Below are positions 51,566 through 61,178 of a DNA stretch of 64,000 bases, piece by piece. The translations under genes were made by a program, and so were the position numbers. The DNA comes from Domibacillus indicus (GTDB lineage Bacteria; Bacillota; Bacilli; Bacillales; Domibacillaceae): positions 62,001-126,000 of the forward strand of contig NZ_LAJB01000011.1 of the NCBI RefSeq assembly GCF_000970685.1, in the 5' to 3' direction. The notes beneath the pieces were generated by a model, which saw only the letters and a list, made by a program, of their open reading frames with translations, was not told the DNA's origin and did no database searches. The stretch's first letter is position 1, and every line of letters begins with the position of its first letter.

Positions 51566-53038
51566 TTGCAGTGGACAACAGCGGAACGATACACACGAAT
51601 TGAAGATGCAACAAAGGAAGACTTAAAGAAACTGACAAATCAAGTAAAGGCCTGCCCATGGCGGCAAACCTATCATATTCAGCCTGAAACAGGCCTGCTG
51701 AATGATCCAAATGGCTTTTCCTTCTACAACGGCGAATATCATTTATTTTATCAATGGTTTCCCCTTGGCCCCGTTCATGGAATAAAATACTGGTATCATA
51801 CAAAATCAAAAGATCTTGTTCACTGGGAGAATGCCGGTATTGCGATTCACCCAAACGATGAAACCGACAGCCATGGAGCGTATTCTGGCAGCGGCATCGA
51901 ACACAATGGCCAGCTTTATTTAATGTATACCGGCAATACGCGCGATGAAAATTGGGTTCGCCATCCCAAGCAGAATATTGCCGTTATGAATGAACAGGGC
52001 ATCGTTTCCAAATGGAAAAAGTCCGTTATCAATGACGTGCCTGATGGCTATACCGATCATTTTCGTGACCCGAAGGTATGGGAAGAAAACGGCCTGTTTT
52101 ATGCCATTATCGGCGCGCAGCGGATCAACAAAACCGGCTGTGTTGTTTTATACAGTTCTCCTGATATGGAGTCATGGACTTTTGAAGGAGAAATTACAAC
52201 CTCTCTCCCCCGCTTTGGCTATATGTGGGAATGCCCGGATTATTTTACTGTCAACGGACAGGGTGTTCTCGTTTTTTCACCGCAGGGTATTGCGCCGGAC
52301 GGCGACTGCTATCATAATATTTATCAATCGGGTTACGTGCTCGGCAATTTGGATGTTCACACACACACCATGCAGCACGGCAGCTTTCAGGAGTTGGACC
52401 GCGGCTTTGACTTTTATGCACCGCAAACAATGGAAGCGCCGGATGGGCGGCGGATTATGGTCGGCTGGATGGGCCTCCCTGAGATATCTTATCCAACTGA
52501 TAAACATGGATGGGCCCACTGCCTGACACTCCCGCGTGAAATTACCATTGAAAATGGGCGGCTTATCCAGCGGCCGATCCGAGAGCTTCAAAGTCTGCGC
52601 GGCTTGAAAGCAGAAGCTGCCGCCGAGTTACATGATGAGGTAAAATCATTTGATGGTTTCAGCGGAACTGCATTTGAACTAATTTGCTCTTTTGAGCTGC
52701 AGGATGCTGATTCATGCGGAATTGAAATCCGTGCCAGTGAAACAGAAAAAACCGTTATCACATATGATGCTCTTCAGCAAAAGGTCATGGTCGACCGAAC
52801 AAATTCCGGCGCTCTTTCGGATTCTGCATATGGAACGGTTCGTAGCTGCCGCCTGGAAGCTGAACAAGTCACCTTTCATTTATTCGTAGATTCATCCTCG
52901 CTGGAATTGTTTGTAAATGATGGAATGGAAGTATTTACAAGCCGCATTTTTCCCGGTGCTGGGAGTACCGATATCCGCTTTTTCGCAAATGGCGGCCAAG
53001 CATCGTGCAATGCGGCAAAGTGGACGATAGGAGGATAA
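51566..53038 (+). CDS. sacA: Sucrose-6-phosphate hydrolase, GH32 (second copy, operon-linked)
   Basis: This GH32 enzyme of about 490 residues splits the sucrose-6-phosphate made by the adjacent PTS protein. The triad motifs are LLNDPNG (near 46), FRDPK (near 165) and ECPDY (near 222), followed by a C-terminal beta-sandwich. The start is uncertain: GTG at 51557 overlaps the GAGGAG site, while TTG at 51563 or 51566 is correctly spaced; 51566 is chosen. The protein differs clearly from the copy at 47125-48585, so this is not a recent duplication. The fructokinase gene follows by four bases. Confidence 0.9.
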   Translation: MQWTTAERYTRIEDATKEDLKKLTNQVKACPWRQTYHIQPETGLLNDPNGFSFYNGEYHLFYQWFPLGPVHGIKYWYHTKSKDLVHWENAGIAIHPNDETDSHGAYSGSGIEHNGQLYLMYTGNTRDENWVRHPKQNIAVMNEQGIVSKWKKSVINDVPDGYTDHFRDPKVWEENGLFYAIIGAQRINKTGCVVLYSSPDMESWTFEGEITTSLPRFGYMWECPDYFTVNGQGVLVFSPQGIAPDGDCYHNIYQSGYVLGNLDVHTHTMQHGSFQELDRGFDFYAPQTMEAPDGRRIMVGWMGLPEISYPTDKHGWAHCLTLPREITIENGRLIQRPIRELQSLRGLKAEAAAELHDEVKSFDGFSGTAFELICSFELQDADSCGIEIRASETEKTVITYDALQQKVMVDRTNSGALSDSAYGTVRSCRLEAEQVTFHLFVDSSSLELFVNDGMEVFTSRIFPGAGSTDIRFFANGGQASCNAAKWTIGG

Positions 53039-53041
53039 AAA

Positions 53042-54016
53042 ATGGGGACACTTTATTCAATTGGAGAAGTACTAATTGACTTTATTCCACTGCAAAAAGG
53101 AAAAGCTTTAAAAGATGTTGTTTCCTTTGAACGAGCGCCAGGCGGAGCTCCTGCCAATGTAGCGGCGTCCGTGTCAAAGCTTGGAGGAAGCTCGGCAATG
53201 CTGACCAAACTGGGTGAAGACGCCTTTGGAGACTTTTTATTAGAAAAACTTGCCGAAGCCGGTGTGGAAACAAAGCATATTATTCGCACAAGTGAAGCCA
53301 ATACGGCTCTTGCTTTTGTTTCACTCCGTGAAGATGGCGAGCGTGACTTTTCTTTTTACCGGAAGCCCTGCGCGGATTTGCTTATGACCGCGGATGAAGT
53401 GGATGAATCTCTTTTCTCTGCCGGAGATATTTTGCACTTCTGCTCGGTTGATTTAGTAGAAAGTCCGATGAAGCATGCTCACCTGAAAGCAATCGAATCA
53501 GCGAAAAGAAACGGAGCTTTTGTCAGCTTTGATCCAAATGTCCGGCTGCCGCTCTGGGACAGTGAGGAGGCGTGCCGCGAAACCATTTTATCCTTTATTC
53601 CGAAAGCCCACCTTATAAAAATATCTGATGAAGAGCTTGAGTTTATTACCGGGCTTTCAGATGAACAAGCAGCCATCAAGTCTCTTTTCACTGGCGATGT
53701 GAAAGCAGTCATTTACACGCGAGGCGCGGATGGCGCGGCTCTGTATATGAATGATAGGAAAATGGAGTCGGCCGGCTTTTCTGTACAGGTTCAGGATACA
53801 ACGGGTGCCGGCGATGCCTTTATCGGCAGCTTTTTATTCCAAATGCTTGAGTTAGAGACAGCGCCGGAAAACAGCTTATCCATTCTCGAGCAGCATGGCG
53901 AAGAAATGCTGCAGTTTGCCAACGCAGCCGGCGCCATCACCACAACAGGAAAAGGAGCTATCTCTTCCCTCCCTTCCATTCGTCAAATAAACGAAATGCT
54001 GACATCCCCCCTTTAA
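53042..54016 (+). CDS. scrK: Fructokinase, PfkB family
   Basis: This 324-residue sugar kinase phosphorylates the fructose released from sucrose-6-phosphate. PfkB signatures are ERAPGGAPANVAASVSKLGG near residue 30 and VQDTTGAGDAFIGSFLFQML near 255, the latter carrying the catalytic Asp. It starts three bases after the sacA stop codon and closes the operon with a terminator that overlaps its own stop codon. Confidence 0.92.
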   Translation: MGTLYSIGEVLIDFIPLQKGKALKDVVSFERAPGGAPANVAASVSKLGGSSAMLTKLGEDAFGDFLLEKLAEAGVETKHIIRTSEANTALAFVSLREDGERDFSFYRKPCADLLMTADEVDESLFSAGDILHFCSVDLVESPMKHAHLKAIESAKRNGAFVSFDPNVRLPLWDSEEACRETILSFIPKAHLIKISDEELEFITGLSDEQAAIKSLFTGDVKAVIYTRGADGAALYMNDRKMESAGFSVQVQDTTGAGDAFIGSFLFQMLELETAPENSLSILEQHGEEMLQFANAAGAITTTGKGAISSLPSIRQINEMLTSPL

Positions 54017-54034
54017 TCCAGGGGGGATTATTAT
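54004..54034 (+). terminator. Terminator of the sucrose operon
   Basis: ATCCCCCC (54004-54011) pairs with GGGGGGAT (54021-54028) and is followed by TATTATATTT. The stop codon is inside the loop. Confidence 0.7.
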
Positions 54035-54072
54035 ATTTATTTTACCCAGGCAGACGAACGGTTTCGTTTCCG

Positions 54073-54192
54073 TTACATAAGCCAGATAATCAATTTTCTC
54101 CTGGTAAAATACCGATCTAGCGAAAGCAGCTTTTCTTGATTTAAGCCTTCGATAATATATAGCTGCAAGTACCGATATGTCATTATTCCCAT
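54073..54192 (-). CDS. Putative small protein, 39 residues
   Basis: A short frame begins MGIMTYRYLQLYIIEGLNQE, continues KLLSLDRYFTRRKLIIWLM, and looks protein-like. A second ATG lies at 54183 (36 residues). The ribosome site is poor (GGCGGG). It lies on the minus strand downstream of the NlpC/P60-SLH gene and its terminator. No family was recognised, and another overlapping frame is also open. Treat it as a candidate only. Confidence 0.2.
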   Translation of the reverse strand: MGIMTYRYLQLYIIEGLNQEKLLSLDRYFTRRKLIIWLM

Positions 54193-54298
54193 TGTATCCC
54201 GCCATTCCGTGGCAGTTTTACCGCTTTACTTTGATTTACCGTTATCCCGATTGTCTTAAATGGCTTTTTATCTCGTTTCCGCTTCTTTTTTTCAACAC

Positions 54299-54334
54299 AA
54301 AAAGCACCGCCCTGTATCAGGGCAGTGCTTTTTT
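54299..54334. terminator. Terminator of the NlpC/P60-SLH gene
   Basis: AAAAGCAC-GCCCTG and CAGGGC-GTGCTTTT form a stem with one mismatch and loop TAT. Long A and T runs flank it. Confidence 0.85.
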
Positions 54335-55355
54335 AATTTGCATTCATTGCATTGAAGATAGCTGCTGTAAATGCCTCACGTGTCGCTGTTTTTGATCCAT
54401 CAAATTTTTCATTTTGGAAGAATCCGATTTTATCAGTAGAAGCGACCGTTAGAATTCCAGCATAAGCCCAGTGGCTGGAATTAACATCCGAATAAATTGG
54501 GCCTGCCGCTGCTGCTGGCAGTTCTAATTCAAATGCCCTGTGAATAATAATAGCCATTTCATTGCGGGTCATATTGTTATACGGGCGGAATGTTTGATCA
54601 TCAAAACCATTAATAATGCCGGCTTCCTGGATCGCTGCGATATCTGCCGCAAAAGCGTTCCCGGCTGGTACATCGGTAAAGCTTGATGAGGCCTGCGCTT
54701 GAAGTCCTAACACACGATTTAAAATAGCGGCTGCCTGGCCCCGGGTTACTTGTTCATCTGGACGGAAAGTATAATCATTATATCCATTAATAATATTGCT
54801 TTCAGTTAATGTTTTAATAGCCTGATAGGTAATAGATGCTGCAGGAACATCAGTAAACCAATCCGGTGCCGCAATGGAGGATGCAGGCCCGGCTAATACG
54901 CGCTTCGCTCCAGCGTATTTTGGACCCCAATAAGAATCATTCATTGAAACCAATGCAATTCCCTTGCTGGATGTTGCGTTTAACACTTGATTGTTTCCAG
55001 CATAAATCCCTACATGGGAAATTCCTTTTTTGTATGTGTTTGCATAGAAAATGAGGTCTCCGACCTGTAATTCGCTTTTTGCTACAGCAGTGCCTACAGC
55101 ATACTGCTCGCCGGTTGTCCGCGGTAAAGAAACATCGGCCACATTTTTATAAATATATTGAACAAAACCAGAGCAATCGAAGCCGCCTGGAGTTGTTCCT
55201 CCCCATACGTACGGTACGCCTATGAACTTTTTCCCATAAGCGACAACTGACTCACCAATAGAAGCGGCTTCTGTTTTAACAGCTGTCAGCGGAGACATGC
55301 TTAAAAACAAGATGATAGCCAAAAACGAAAAAATTGCTTTTTTGCAACTGTTCAC
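54333..55355 (-). CDS. NlpC/P60 endopeptidase with three SLH domains
   Basis: This 340-residue secreted cell-wall hydrolase has a signal peptide (KKAIFSFLAIILFLSMSPLTA, cleaved near TEAAS). The NlpC/P60 domain (about 30-155) has the nucleophile Cys in GGFDCSGFVQYIY and His in GISHVGIYAGN. Three S-layer homology domains follow (about 165-340; SNIINGYNDYTFRPDEQVTR is a typical stretch) and anchor it to the wall. The GTG at 55355 sits six bases after GGGGAGG; the frame is open eight codons earlier without a site. It is an active paralogue of the dead protein at 60536-61012. Confidence 0.88.
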   Translation of the reverse strand: MNSCKKAIFSFLAIILFLSMSPLTAVKTEAASIGESVVAYGKKFIGVPYVWGGTTPGGFDCSGFVQYIYKNVADVSLPRTTGEQYAVGTAVAKSELQVGDLIFYANTYKKGISHVGIYAGNNQVLNATSSKGIALVSMNDSYWGPKYAGAKRVLAGPASSIAAPDWFTDVPAASITYQAIKTLTESNIINGYNDYTFRPDEQVTRGQAAAILNRVLGLQAQASSSFTDVPAGNAFAADIAAIQEAGIINGFDDQTFRPYNNMTRNEMAIIIHRAFELELPAAAAGPIYSDVNSSHWAYAGILTVASTDKIGFFQNEKFDGSKTATREAFTAAIFNAMNAN

Positions 55356-55423
55356 ACTGTACCTCCCCGATTCTCTCACTCTTCTTTTTTTATCTTCCTT
55401 ATAAATCTCATTCTAGCAAAAAT

Positions 55424-55439
55424 AAACATTACAATGTTT
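55424..55439. promoter_or_regulatory. Palindrome upstream of the NlpC/P60-SLH gene
   Basis: AAACATT-AC-AATGTTT lies about 70 bases before the start codon in an AT-rich intergenic region. It is a candidate operator. Confidence 0.35.
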
Positions 55440-55613
55440 TACGTTAAAATTACATTTTTCGACCCTTTTGTAATAATACATCCTTTTATTTTCCATCCAT
55501 TAATTTTATTTCACTAGGTTTTTTTCTTTTTTGCATGACTATAGTCGGGTTTGTCTCTCAAGAATTCCTTACCCCCTCCTTTTGGCTTATTTTTTTATCA
55601 ATGTAAAGCAAGG

Positions 55614-55642
55614 TTGACATCAGCATGTTTGTAAAGTACACT
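55614..55642 (+). promoter_or_regulatory. Sigma-A promoter of the Xre-type gene
   Basis: TTGACA (55614-55619), a 17-base spacer and TACACT (55637-55642). The -10 lies inside the first of two operators. Confidence 0.65.
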
Positions 55643-55662
55643 TTACGTAAAGTAAGCTTTAC
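55631..55662. promoter_or_regulatory. Tandem palindromic operators of the Xre-type gene
   Basis: Two directly adjoining 16-base palindromes of form GTAAAG-N4-CTTTAC lie at 55631-55646 (N4 TACA) and 55647-55662 (N4 TAAG). They cover the -10 and the transcription start, a clear autorepression layout. Confidence 0.75.
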
Positions 55663-55677
55663 GAATAGAGGGAATTT

Positions 55678-55890
55678 ATGCAAAATAAAATTAAAGAAAA
55701 ACGCCTTTTTTTTCAAATCACTCAAGAAGACTTATCAACAAAATTAAATGTATCGAGACAGACCATTATTTCACTGGAAAAAGGGAAATACAAACCCTCG
55801 CTCGTGCTTGCCCACAAACTCGCTCAAGTCTTTCGCTGTTCAATTGAAGAGCTGTTTATTTTTGAAGGAGATGAAAACATTGATGAATAA
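55678..55890 (+). CDS. Xre family transcriptional regulator, YozG-like
   Basis: This 70-residue regulator is little more than a Cro/CI-type helix-turn-helix (KRLFFQITQEDLSTKLNVSR, TIISLEKGKYKPSLVLAHKL). Small Xre proteins of this type often control a neighbouring membrane protein gene, and here a DUF2178-like membrane protein gene overlaps its end. The start ATG has GAGGGAA upstream. Tandem palindromes over its promoter suggest it represses itself. Confidence 0.8.
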   Translation: MQNKIKEKRLFFQITQEDLSTKLNVSRQTIISLEKGKYKPSLVLAHKLAQVFRCSIEELFIFEGDENIDE

Positions 55891-56182
55891 TTTAATTGGC
55901 TTATCCGGACTTGCCGCAGGACTGCTTATTGCCGGGATCGTTTATTTGATTAACCGCCGGATCGGCAGGAAAAAAAGATGGTTTGACGAAAGGCAGAAGG
56001 AGTTAAGCAGGAAGGCAAGAGCGGCTTCCTGGAATATTACCTTCGGAGTACTGATTATTGCATGGGCTGTTGTCATTTTTGTTGACGGTATTTCCTTTTC
56101 CTTTTTTTTAATGACCGCACTGTATGTTGCTCACTGTATCGGTTTTTTGTTTACCTCTATTTATTACTCGCAGGATCATTAA
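55883..56182 (+). CDS. DUF2178-like membrane protein
   Basis: This 99-residue protein has three hydrophobic helices and a basic loop (RRIGRKKRWFDERQKELSRK) after the first. The DERQ segment is typical of small membrane proteins paired with Xre regulators. It overlaps the regulator gene by eight bases; the ATG at 55883 is 12 bases from AAGGAG, with a TTG at 55880 as an alternative. The function is unknown. A hairpin at 56296-56329 follows. Confidence 0.65.
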   Translation: MNNLIGLSGLAAGLLIAGIVYLINRRIGRKKRWFDERQKELSRKARAASWNITFGVLIIAWAVVIFVDGISFSFFLMTALYVAHCIGFLFTSIYYSQDH

Positions 56183-56295
56183 AAGCTGGCTATCTATTCG
56201 CCCGTTTAAATCCAGCATATTTGCATGTGAATAAGATGCCGGCATGATATATTGTCCAAGTATAGAAAAGGCAGCATTTACAAGCTGGCAGAAAG

Positions 56296-56335
56296 GAAAA
56301 ATCACAAAAGGAAAACCCGGGTGATTTTCTTTTAT
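56296..56335 (+). terminator. Terminator after the DUF2178-like gene
   Basis: GAAAAATCAC (56296-56305) pairs with GTGATTTTC (56321-56329), with one bulged A, followed by TTTTAT. Confidence 0.5.
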
Positions 56336-56397
56336 ACATTAAAAGGGGAATGGCAGAAAAACCTCTTTATATTTCTTTCTTTTTTAGAAAAACAACG

Positions 56398-56480
56398 GGC
56401 GGAGGGCTGCCGGCGGAAACTTCCGCAGGACGAGCGGACAGGTGAAGCAGACGGCAGCCCTTGACATTGCTCTTCAAAAA
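56398..56480 (+). repeat. Dispersed intergenic repeat, copy C (short)
   Basis: GGGCGGAGGGC, CTTCCGCAGGACGAGCGG and ACAGGTGAAG match the core start of copy A. The following GGCAGCCC-TTGACATTGCTCTTCAAAA resembles its 3' end, so the second half of the core is missing. The 374-base intergenic region holds no convincing gene. Confidence 0.5.
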
Positions 56481-56556
56481 ACGTTTGTTTCTGGCTAGTA
56501 GAAAACTACTTTTCGGCTGAGAAATCCCTTCTCTTCTTTTCGTCTTTAAAATATTT

Positions 56557-56919
56557 TCATAAAAAGATAAAGGTGACATACAGGCCAAAAATAATCATGG
56601 TCACGGCAATAATGCCGGTCAGAACCAAAATGCTGTTTTTCTCCGGCTTAAACACTTCGTTATCAATCGTTTTGCTTTTCGCAAAGTAGCTGTATGTTGA
56701 AAAGCCAATGACAAAAAGGCCTGAAATGACAGCGATGATCCCAACCACATTGGCCGCCAAATCCGCTTTAGCAGAATGCTGGGGGAGAAAATTAAAATGA
56801 AGGTTAATAACAAGAAACCCAATTCCAATAATGGCGATCGCCGTCCGTACCCAGGCAAGGTAGGTTCGTTCATTCGCTAAATGCTGCTGAATAAATTTAG
56901 AGCTTTTTGTTTTTTCCAT
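56557..56919 (-). CDS. DUF202 (YidH) family membrane protein
   Basis: This 120-residue protein has three helices and the family N-terminus QQHLANERTYLAWVRTAIAI, followed by GIGFLVINL, a second helix (VVGIIAVISGLFVIGFSTYSYF) and a third at the C-terminus. Its function is not established. It stands alone between copy C of the repeat and the divergent murB gene. Confidence 0.83.
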   Translation of the reverse strand: MEKTKSSKFIQQHLANERTYLAWVRTAIAIIGIGFLVINLHFNFLPQHSAKADLAANVVGIIAVISGLFVIGFSTYSYFAKSKTIDNEVFKPEKNSILVLTGIIAVTMIIFGLYVTFIFL

Positions 56920-57031
56920 TCTCTCACCTCTTTTAAAAAATACCCCATCATTATTAAATAGAAAGAATCCTGTTTATACTATACTCATTACCCTGAAACA
57001 TAGGGAACATTTCTCAAAAAAAGAAAGATCA

Positions 57032-57060
57032 TTAACGAATCCCGTCATATCCTTTATAAT
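57032..57060 (+). promoter_or_regulatory. Sigma-A promoter of murB
   Basis: TTAACG (57032-57037), a 17-base spacer and TATAAT (57055-57060). Confidence 0.7.
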
Positions 57061-57095
57061 AGGAATGGATTATGCGAAAAGGAAGGTGAGCAGCT

Positions 57096-58007
57096 ATCGA
57101 TGCGCTGCAAATTGCAAACGACTTAAAGAAACAGATTGATGAACAATCTGTGTATTCAATGTTTCCACTCTGTAAACATACGTATACAAAAACAGGCGGA
57201 ACAGCGGATGTTTTTGTGAAGCCTAAACATATAGACGACTTACAAACAGTTATCAAATATGCGAAAGAAAACAAGACACCCCTGACTATTTTAGGCAATG
57301 GATCAAATGTGCTTGTTCGGGATAAAGGGCTGCGCGGCATTGTCATTGCCCTGGAATATTTTGACCAAATTCACGTTGACGGAACTTCCATTACAGCCGG
57401 AAGCGGCGCAAAGATTATTGATGTTTCCCGCACAGCTCTTGATCATCATTTAACGGGACTTGAATTTGCATGCGGTATTCCCGGCTCAGTCGGTGGAGCC
57501 CTTGTTATGAATGCAGGAGCCTATGGGGGAGAAACATCGAATGTCTTAACGAAGGCGGTTGTCCTTTCCTATGAAGGCGAGCTGATAACGTTAAAAGAAG
57601 ACGACTTTCATTTTGGCTATCGCAAAAGTGTGTTTACAGAAAAAGATTATATTATTTTAGAGGCTGTTTTTGAGCTAAAGCCTGGAAACTATGAGGAAAT
57701 TAAAGAAGCGATGGACACGTTTACTGCTCTTCGCGAATCTAAACAGCCGCTGGAATACCCTTCATGCGGAAGTGTTTTCAAACGCCCGGCCGGATACTTC
57801 GCTGGAAAACTCATCCAGGACAGCGGCCTCCAGGGAACCCGTATCGGCGGCGCTGAAATTTCTACTAAGCATGCGGGCTTTATTGTTAATGTAGATAGCG
57901 CTTCTTCAAGCGATTATTTGCATCTGATCCGTCATGCACAAAAAACCGTATATGAAAAATTCGGCGTTCAGCTGGAAACAGAAGTGAAAATTATCGGTGA
58001 AGAATAA
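57096..58007 (+). CDS. murB: UDP-N-acetylenolpyruvoylglucosamine reductase MurB
   Basis: This FAD enzyme of about 303 residues reduces UDP-GlcNAc-enolpyruvate to UDP-MurNAc in peptidoglycan synthesis. Motifs YTKTGGTADVFV, ILGNGSNVLVRD, ACGIPGSVGGALVMNAGAYG, the catalytic Ser in YPSCGSVFKRP and the Glu in LETEVKIIGE are all present. The start is unusual. There is no in-frame ATG before KTGG except one at 57159, yet homology extends upstream. The in-frame ATC at 57096 lies six bases after an excellent GGAAGGTGA and gives 35 residues before the end of YTKTGG, the spacing I recall for Staphylococcus aureus MurB. GTG 57150 is the alternative start. Confidence 0.88.
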   Translation: MDALQIANDLKKQIDEQSVYSMFPLCKHTYTKTGGTADVFVKPKHIDDLQTVIKYAKENKTPLTILGNGSNVLVRDKGLRGIVIALEYFDQIHVDGTSITAGSGAKIIDVSRTALDHHLTGLEFACGIPGSVGGALVMNAGAYGGETSNVLTKAVVLSYEGELITLKEDDFHFGYRKSVFTEKDYIILEAVFELKPGNYEEIKEAMDTFTALRESKQPLEYPSCGSVFKRPAGYFAGKLIQDSGLQGTRIGGAEISTKHAGFIVNVDSASSSDYLHLIRHAQKTVYEKFGVQLETEVKIIGEE

Positions 58008-58010
58008 GCA

Positions 58011-58047
58011 AAAAAGCCGCTTTCTTTTATAACAAAGCGGCTTTTTT
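58011..58047. terminator. Terminator after murB
   Basis: AAAAAGCCGCTTT (58011-58023) pairs perfectly with AAAGCGGCTTTTT (58034-58046). Confidence 0.85.
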
Positions 58048-58066
58048 TATAGGAGAAGATACCGGA

Positions 58067-58801
58067 GTGTTTACAAATGAAATGATTGCTTCTTTCAATG
58101 AGCTTGAAACCGCTGTATATCAATACATTTCAAAAAACAGCCATAAAGTGATTTATATGCGTATCCGTGAGCTGGCAGCCGAAACACATGTCTCCACTGC
58201 CACCATTTTACGCTTCTGCCGAAAAGCAGGCTGTGATGGATTTTCTGAATTTAAGGTAAGGCTGAAGCTTCATTTACAAGAAGATGGCCAAAAGCATCTG
58301 AAAAGCATGAACCATTCGGTCACAGAATTTTTTGAGCGAACGCTGAATGGTCCTATTGAAGAACATATCTCAGAAGCGGCACGTATTATGGAAGCAGCAG
58401 ACAGTATTATTTTTATTGGCATTGGCAGCTCCGGCATTTTGGCGGAATACGGCGCCCGCTATTTTTCCAGCCTGGGAAAGCTGGCTTTGTACATAAAAGA
58501 CCCTCACTACCCAATCCATACAGATTTCCTTCAAAACAGCGCAACCGTTGTTTTATCTGTTTCCGGTGAAAATGATTATACAGTCCGGCACGCACACCAG
58601 ATGCGTGAAGCAGGAAGCGTTGTAATCAGTATTACAAACAATAAGCATTGTACCGTGGCTAAAATTTCCGATTTGAATCTCTCTTATTATGTTTCAGAAG
58701 AGCGTTTCGAAGAATCCAATATTACCACCCAGGTACCTGTTGTTTATATTCTTGAATCACTTGCCCGGGAAATATACCGGCTGTCCCGGCAAAAACAATA
58801 A
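58067..58801 (+). CDS. RpiR/MurR family transcriptional regulator with SIS domain
   Basis: This 244-residue regulator has an N-terminal RpiR helix-turn-helix (RELAAETHVSTATILRFCRK, residues 32-51) and a C-terminal sugar isomerase (SIS) domain (about 100-230; IFIGIGSSGILAEYGARYFS and VVLSVSGENDYTV bind phosphosugars). The start is a GTG at 58067 with AGGAG upstream. It faces a GH1 phospho-beta-glucosidase gene across a shared terminator and probably controls beta-glucoside use. Confidence 0.83.
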   Translation: MFTNEMIASFNELETAVYQYISKNSHKVIYMRIRELAAETHVSTATILRFCRKAGCDGFSEFKVRLKLHLQEDGQKHLKSMNHSVTEFFERTLNGPIEEHISEAARIMEAADSIIFIGIGSSGILAEYGARYFSSLGKLALYIKDPHYPIHTDFLQNSATVVLSVSGENDYTVRHAHQMREAGSVVISITNNKHCTVAKISDLNLSYYVSEERFEESNITTQVPVVYILESLAREIYRLSRQKQ

Positions 58802-58834
58802 AAAACGGATTGCGCCTGAAAGCAATCCGTTTTT
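58801..58834. terminator. Bidirectional terminator between the RpiR and GH1 genes
   Basis: AAAAACGGATTGC (58801-58813) pairs perfectly with GCAATCCGTTTTT (58822-58834). Confidence 0.85.
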
Positions 58835-58839
58835 TAAAA

Positions 58840-60321
<1,482 letters not shown>

Positions 60322-60535
60322 CTATATTTTATTCTTATCCTAGCGTGTACCAATTTCCCGGTAAATAAAAGACACTGATTTTGTCCGGTATAACGTGAAT
60401 TGAAACTTGTTACTCTGTTGTTCCGCCCTGTTACTTCCTTTTTTTTAAATATCAAAAAAGCGGCCTGCCTTAAACACAGCAGACCGCTTTTTTACCCGTA
60501 CAGCATATTCCCTCATTTTAGCGAAGCATGGGTTT

Positions 60536-61012
60536 TTATTTTATAATTCGCTTTGCTCCTATATACCGGTCCTGCCAGTACTTATCACTCATTTTTACGG
60601 CTTTTACTCCTTTGGAGGTTGCGCCGATAAAGGTCCCGTTTTTATCATAGATACCCACAAACGATACTTTTCCTTTCACGCCGGTTGCATAAAAAACCAG
60701 GTCTCCTGCTTTTAATTCTTTTTTGCTAACCGCTTTTCCTATTTTGTACTGTTCTGTGCTTGTACGCGGAATAGCCATTTTGGCTGACGCCGTTTTGTAC
60801 ACATATTGGGTAAAGCCGCTTGCATCAAATCCTTTTGGGGTTGTCCCGCCATATTTATAAGGGGTTCCCACATACCTGCCGGCTGTGGCCGCAGCTTCCT
60901 CCCCATAATTAATCGATGCAGACGCATTTGAAACCGGGCCAAACAGAAATGCCGCTGCCAGAGACAAAATTGCAAAAGCCGCTGCTGCCCATTTTACACC
61001 TGACAAATTCAT
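60536..61012 (-). CDS. Catalytically inactive NlpC/P60 family protein
   Basis: This 158-residue secreted protein has a signal peptide (WAAAAFAILSLAAAFLFGPV, cleaved near NASAS) and an NlpC/P60 domain closely similar to that of the protein at 54333-55355. The catalytic Cys is replaced by Ala (GFDASGFTQYVY; codon GCA) and the catalytic His by Phe (KVSFVGIYDK; codon TTT). The rest of the fold, PRTSTEQYKIGKAV and KELKAGDLVFYATG, is conserved, so this is an intact pseudoenzyme rather than a decayed gene. It has no SLH domains. The ATG at 61012 gives a proper signal peptide. A wall-binding or regulatory role is possible. Confidence 0.83.
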   Translation of the reverse strand: MNLSGVKWAAAAFAILSLAAAFLFGPVSNASASINYGEEAAATAGRYVGTPYKYGGTTPKGFDASGFTQYVYKTASAKMAIPRTSTEQYKIGKAVSKKELKAGDLVFYATGVKGKVSFVGIYDKNGTFIGATSKGVKAVKMSDKYWQDRYIGAKRIIK

Positions 61013-61145
61013 AACCACTTTTCTTCCTCCTCGATTTGAAAAATAAACCACAAAGATAAATATATGAGCCTTGCTTTTAAACATTCTTAAAAAATTTTTT
61101 TGTTGGCTAATTTAGTGAAGCAAACGCTGGAAGCGCCAGAATATA

Positions 61146-61178
61146 AAAAAGCATGGACAGCGCCCATGCTTTTTCTTT
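61146..61178. terminator. Terminator after the flavin reductase gene
   Basis: AAAAAGCATGG (61146-61156) pairs with CCATGCTTTTT (61164-61174). Confidence 0.8.

Noticed and set aside
53876-54205. A 109-codon minus-strand frame over the end of the fructokinase gene
   Set aside because: It is antisense to the conserved end of scrK and spans its terminator, so it is most likely a shadow frame.
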